Of a stretch of 64,000 bases of DNA, positions 62,301 to 64,000 are shown piece by piece. Both the position numbers and the translations under genes were made by a program. Below the pieces are notes generated by a model, which worked only from the letters and a program-made list of their open reading frames with translations, was not told the DNA's origin and did no database searches. Position 1 is the stretch's first letter, and the number at the start of each line of letters is the position of its first letter. The DNA is taken from the NCBI RefSeq assembly GCF_000739815.1, contig NZ_BBJJ01000024.1:52409-116408 (forward strand), read 5' to 3'. Source of the DNA: Paraburkholderia mimosarum LMG 23256 = NBRC 106338. Lineage in GTDB: Bacteria; Pseudomonadota; Gammaproteobacteria; Burkholderiales; Burkholderiaceae.

Positions 62301-62813
62301 GCAGGTATACGACTTCCGGAACCTGAGACTCCATATCTTAAATCGTGGGTTTGACACGCTGAGCTAACGTGGGAATCTTTGACCGGTCATTTGACCGGGG
62401 TGGCACCTGGGACGGCGCAAGAGAGGGAGTGGCGGATAGTAGAGCTTGAACCGAATGCGAAACCAAATCAGTCGAGCATAAGGTGAGCCCGTGCTGGTCG
62501 CTTGAAAACTGCCAGCGGTTGAACGGTGTATGTACCCGAAATGGGAAGGACTTGGCGGCCCGTATGCAGGTTGTGTCAGATGCAATGCTTGGGGGTGTTG
62601 CACCTGAACCTCTACCCTGGCCAGTGAAGCAGCGGCATGAATACAAAATGCAGGTCTCGATTATTTCTCACTCCCCCCGCCGAACGGCGAGGCTTCAGCC
62701 GACAGCACTTACCCGTTGCGAGCGCAACCGCACTTGACCATACGCATCCGTTCGAAGCGCCTTATCGTTCGATGGTTCAGAAATGAGTCGGCTGAATTGG
62801 CACCGTCGCCGAC
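62301..62813. other. Unassigned stretch between the HNH and HEPN-motif genes
   Basis: About 510 bases without a gene I can support. It holds a pair of 12-base direct repeats, TTTGACCGGTCA followed by TTTGACCGGGGT (62378-62401), the first containing the palindrome TGACCGGTCA. Short open frames here have no recognisable motifs. The base composition and codon positions look degraded, so it could be an old insertion remnant or carry an RNA. Confidence 0.4.
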
Positions 62814-63551
62814 TTATGCTGCGTCAAGCGCCTCCTGACAACACGCTTGGGACTTGCGAGTTATTGGTTTTCGCGTGAGAGCCGCACTCTTGGATGCCAA
62901 GTTCCAGCCTTCGGTATCTTCAAGATACTTTTCAAGGCCCTCAATATTTCGCGCATACCAACCGTCAAACCCATTCTTTGGCGACTGAACCAAATCGCGA
63001 ACGATTCGCCCCAAGCATTGGTGGACCTTAACCATTTTCTCAATAAAAACTGGGTCCAATGAGGCCAGAGCATTGCTCAGTTTCGGATTCTCCCTAGTAT
63101 TTTTTGAATTCAGCGCACGTATCCACTGGCCATGAGCAATCTTGTTTCTTATAGTAGCAGGCTCTTCAATGTAAATATTCACAAGGCCTATAAGGGTAGC
63201 TAGACGCTCTGAAATCAATTTCTTTACTTCTTCATCAACAATTTTTGTTGATGCCAGTTTCAACATGTACTTCCACCCGTGAGCAATGCCTTGCCGCTCC
63301 TTCTCTTCAGCAATTTTCTTTATTTCAGACGAATTAAAACTGTGTGGTGTGTATAAAATTTGTACAAATTGCGCCTCCGACCAAGCCGAATAGGCCAAGG
63401 CAAGCATTTTTGTTTTAATTGACACCTGAAAATTATCACCCTTTCTTATTTGGTGATTTATATCTCTAACAACACCATCTATTGCCTTGAGAAGGGCCCG
63501 CACATTTTCGCTCTGTGCTAAATAGAGGTTGTAGATTTCTTGGTCCGTCAT
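62814..63551 (-). CDS. Protein of unknown function with a HEPN RNase motif
   Basis: The 245-residue, helical product has RNxxxH at 135-140 (TIRNKIAHGQW), the catalytic motif of HEPN ribonucleases. The surrounding helices (LAYSAWSEAQFVQILYTPH, SERLATLIGLVNIYIEEPA) fit a HEPN-like four-helix bundle. A helical C-terminal part contains HQCLGRIVRDLVQSPK. The gene is A/T-rich compared with the flagellar genes and lies opposite to the defence operons. No partner nucleotidyltransferase gene is next to it. It may be a solitary defence RNase or an abortive-infection protein; I cannot name its family. Confidence 0.72.
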   Translation of the reverse strand: MTDQEIYNLYLAQSENVRALLKAIDGVVRDINHQIRKGDNFQVSIKTKMLALAYSAWSEAQFVQILYTPHSFNSSEIKKIAEEKERQGIAHGWKYMLKLASTKIVDEEVKKLISERLATLIGLVNIYIEEPATIRNKIAHGQWIRALNSKNTRENPKLSNALASLDPVFIEKMVKVHQCLGRIVRDLVQSPKNGFDGWYARNIEGLEKYLEDTEGWNLASKSAALTRKPITRKSQACCQEALDAA

Positions 63552-63589
63552 CGGCAGCTAGGAGATGAGACGTTTGCAGTAGGCGGGGG

Positions 63590-63670
63590 GCGGGGGGGCG
63601 GGAATCGAACCCGCGTTCTTTCCTTGCCCTAAGACAAGAAACGCATTAGGCCATCGTATGCTAACCCCCA
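63590..63670 (-). tRNA. tRNA-like gene with aberrant anticodon arm
   Basis: On the minus strand the sequence can be folded as an acceptor (TGGGGGT against CCCCCCG, one mismatch and one wobble), a D-arm with 4-bp GCAT/ATGC stem and GG in the loop, and a perfect T-arm (GCGGG-TTCGATT-CCCGC). The anticodon arm is abnormal: TTTCTTG pairs with CAAGGAA around an 8-base loop TCTTAGGG, so no anticodon can be assigned safely. CCA is not encoded. It may be a pseudogene or an unusual tRNA on the mobile island. Its 3' end faces the defence island. Confidence 0.5.
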
Positions 63671-64000
63671 TTGACGACTCCTCCGAGAGCATACCCGAAC
63701 CACTTCAACGCAGTCAAAAAGAAAATGCATGCTTCGTCTGTACCTTGCGTATGGCCGTAAGGCGTCCCACGACAAAAGTGCCCACGTGATAGCTTGATGG
63801 TGAGAGCAATTTGCGCCCCCGGGGCGTCAGGCATCGTCACGCTTCTTGGAGGCTCGCGACGAGCTAGTCGAAGCAGATGGGCTCGCCGGGCGTATAGCTG
63901 GCGCCCGAAGCACTCATGCAAAAATGCCCTTAACAGAAAATCAGCCTCAGTTGGGCAAGGTACAACCAGCGTCCATACGGCCAGCATAGAGAATCGACTG
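63671..64000. other. Right-hand 330 bases, nothing recognised
   Basis: I see no gene, repeat or RNA that I can support here. A minus-strand open stretch runs almost through the segment to 63987 but has no motif, overlaps the 5' end of the tRNA-like gene, and shows no ribosome site. Confidence 0.4.

Noticed and set aside
62483..62737. 84-codon open frame between the HNH and HEPN-motif genes
   Set aside because: No motif or supporting start site; composition looks non-coding.
63661..63987. 108-codon minus-strand open frame at the right end
   Set aside because: Overlaps the tRNA-like gene and shows no motif or ribosome site.

Overview
The window comes from a high-GC betaproteobacterial chromosome, most likely a Burkholderiaceae member of the Burkholderia/Paraburkholderia/Caballeronia group. 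The evidence is the gene order of the flagellar and chemotaxis cluster, the flhDC master regulator, the rpsU-fliC-fliD-fliT order, an H-NS-like protein with the beta-proteobacterial core, and a DUF2844/DUF3443 pair beside the chemotaxis genes. Genus is an inference; no rRNA gene is present.

Layout. (1) 1-13.7 kb: flgK and the basal-body/hook operon flgB-C-D-E-F-G-H-I-J plus a PilZ flagellar brake gene on the minus strand, with divergent flgA-flgM-flgN on the plus strand. (2) 13.8-22.5 kb: flhB-flhA-flhF-flhG-fliA on the minus strand. It is split between flhA and flhF by a plus-strand HigB2/HigA2-type toxin-antitoxin pair with its own palindromic operator and a strong hairpin abutting the flhA stop. 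(3) 22.8-36.7 kb: a long minus-strand motility/chemotaxis series motA-motB-cheY1-cheA-cheW-MCP-cheR-cheD-cheB-cheY-cheZ, followed by the DUF2844/DUF3443 pair. The DUF3443 lipoprotein carries pepsin-like sequence features. (4) 37-38 kb: flhD-flhC. (5) 38.5-46.6 kb: housekeeping genes (GT4 glycosyltransferase, H-NS-like protein, aquaporin Z, histidine-phosphatase lipoprotein, HAD phosphatase, BadF/BcrA-type kinase, Tag glycosylase, rpsU, aldo-keto reductase). (6) 46.8-55.1 kb: fliC-fliD-fliT and a probable flagellin-glycan locus, with a three-part TPR/GT41/GT2-like glycosyltransferase and two methyltransferases. (7) 55.1-63.7 kb: an accessory island. It has a transposon-end-like repeat cluster, a small unknown gene behind an exact consensus LexA box, an XRE regulator divergent from an AAA ATPase/subtilase pair (IetAS type), an ABC-ATPase/HNH pair (Septu, PtuAB type), a HEPN-motif protein, and an aberrant tRNA-like gene whose 3' end faces the island.

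Regulation. FlhDC is expected to control the class II operons. Sigma-28 (FliA) promoters of the form TAAAGTTT-N11/12-GCCGATAA can be read directly upstream of flgK, flgM, motA and fliC, so FliA, its anti-sigma factor FlgM, and four of the expected class III units are all in view. FlhF and FlhG set flagellar position and number. FlgN and FliT are export chaperones. The chemotaxis genes form a complete circuit from a receptor ending in a DWETF tail to CheA/W, CheR/B/D and CheY/Z.

The most unusual parts are the SOS-box gene and tandem defence modules of the right-hand island, the toxin-antitoxin insertion inside the flh operon, the loss of both P-loop lysines in FlhG, and the pepsin-like DUF3443 protein. 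All family names were assigned by reading motifs; no database search was run.
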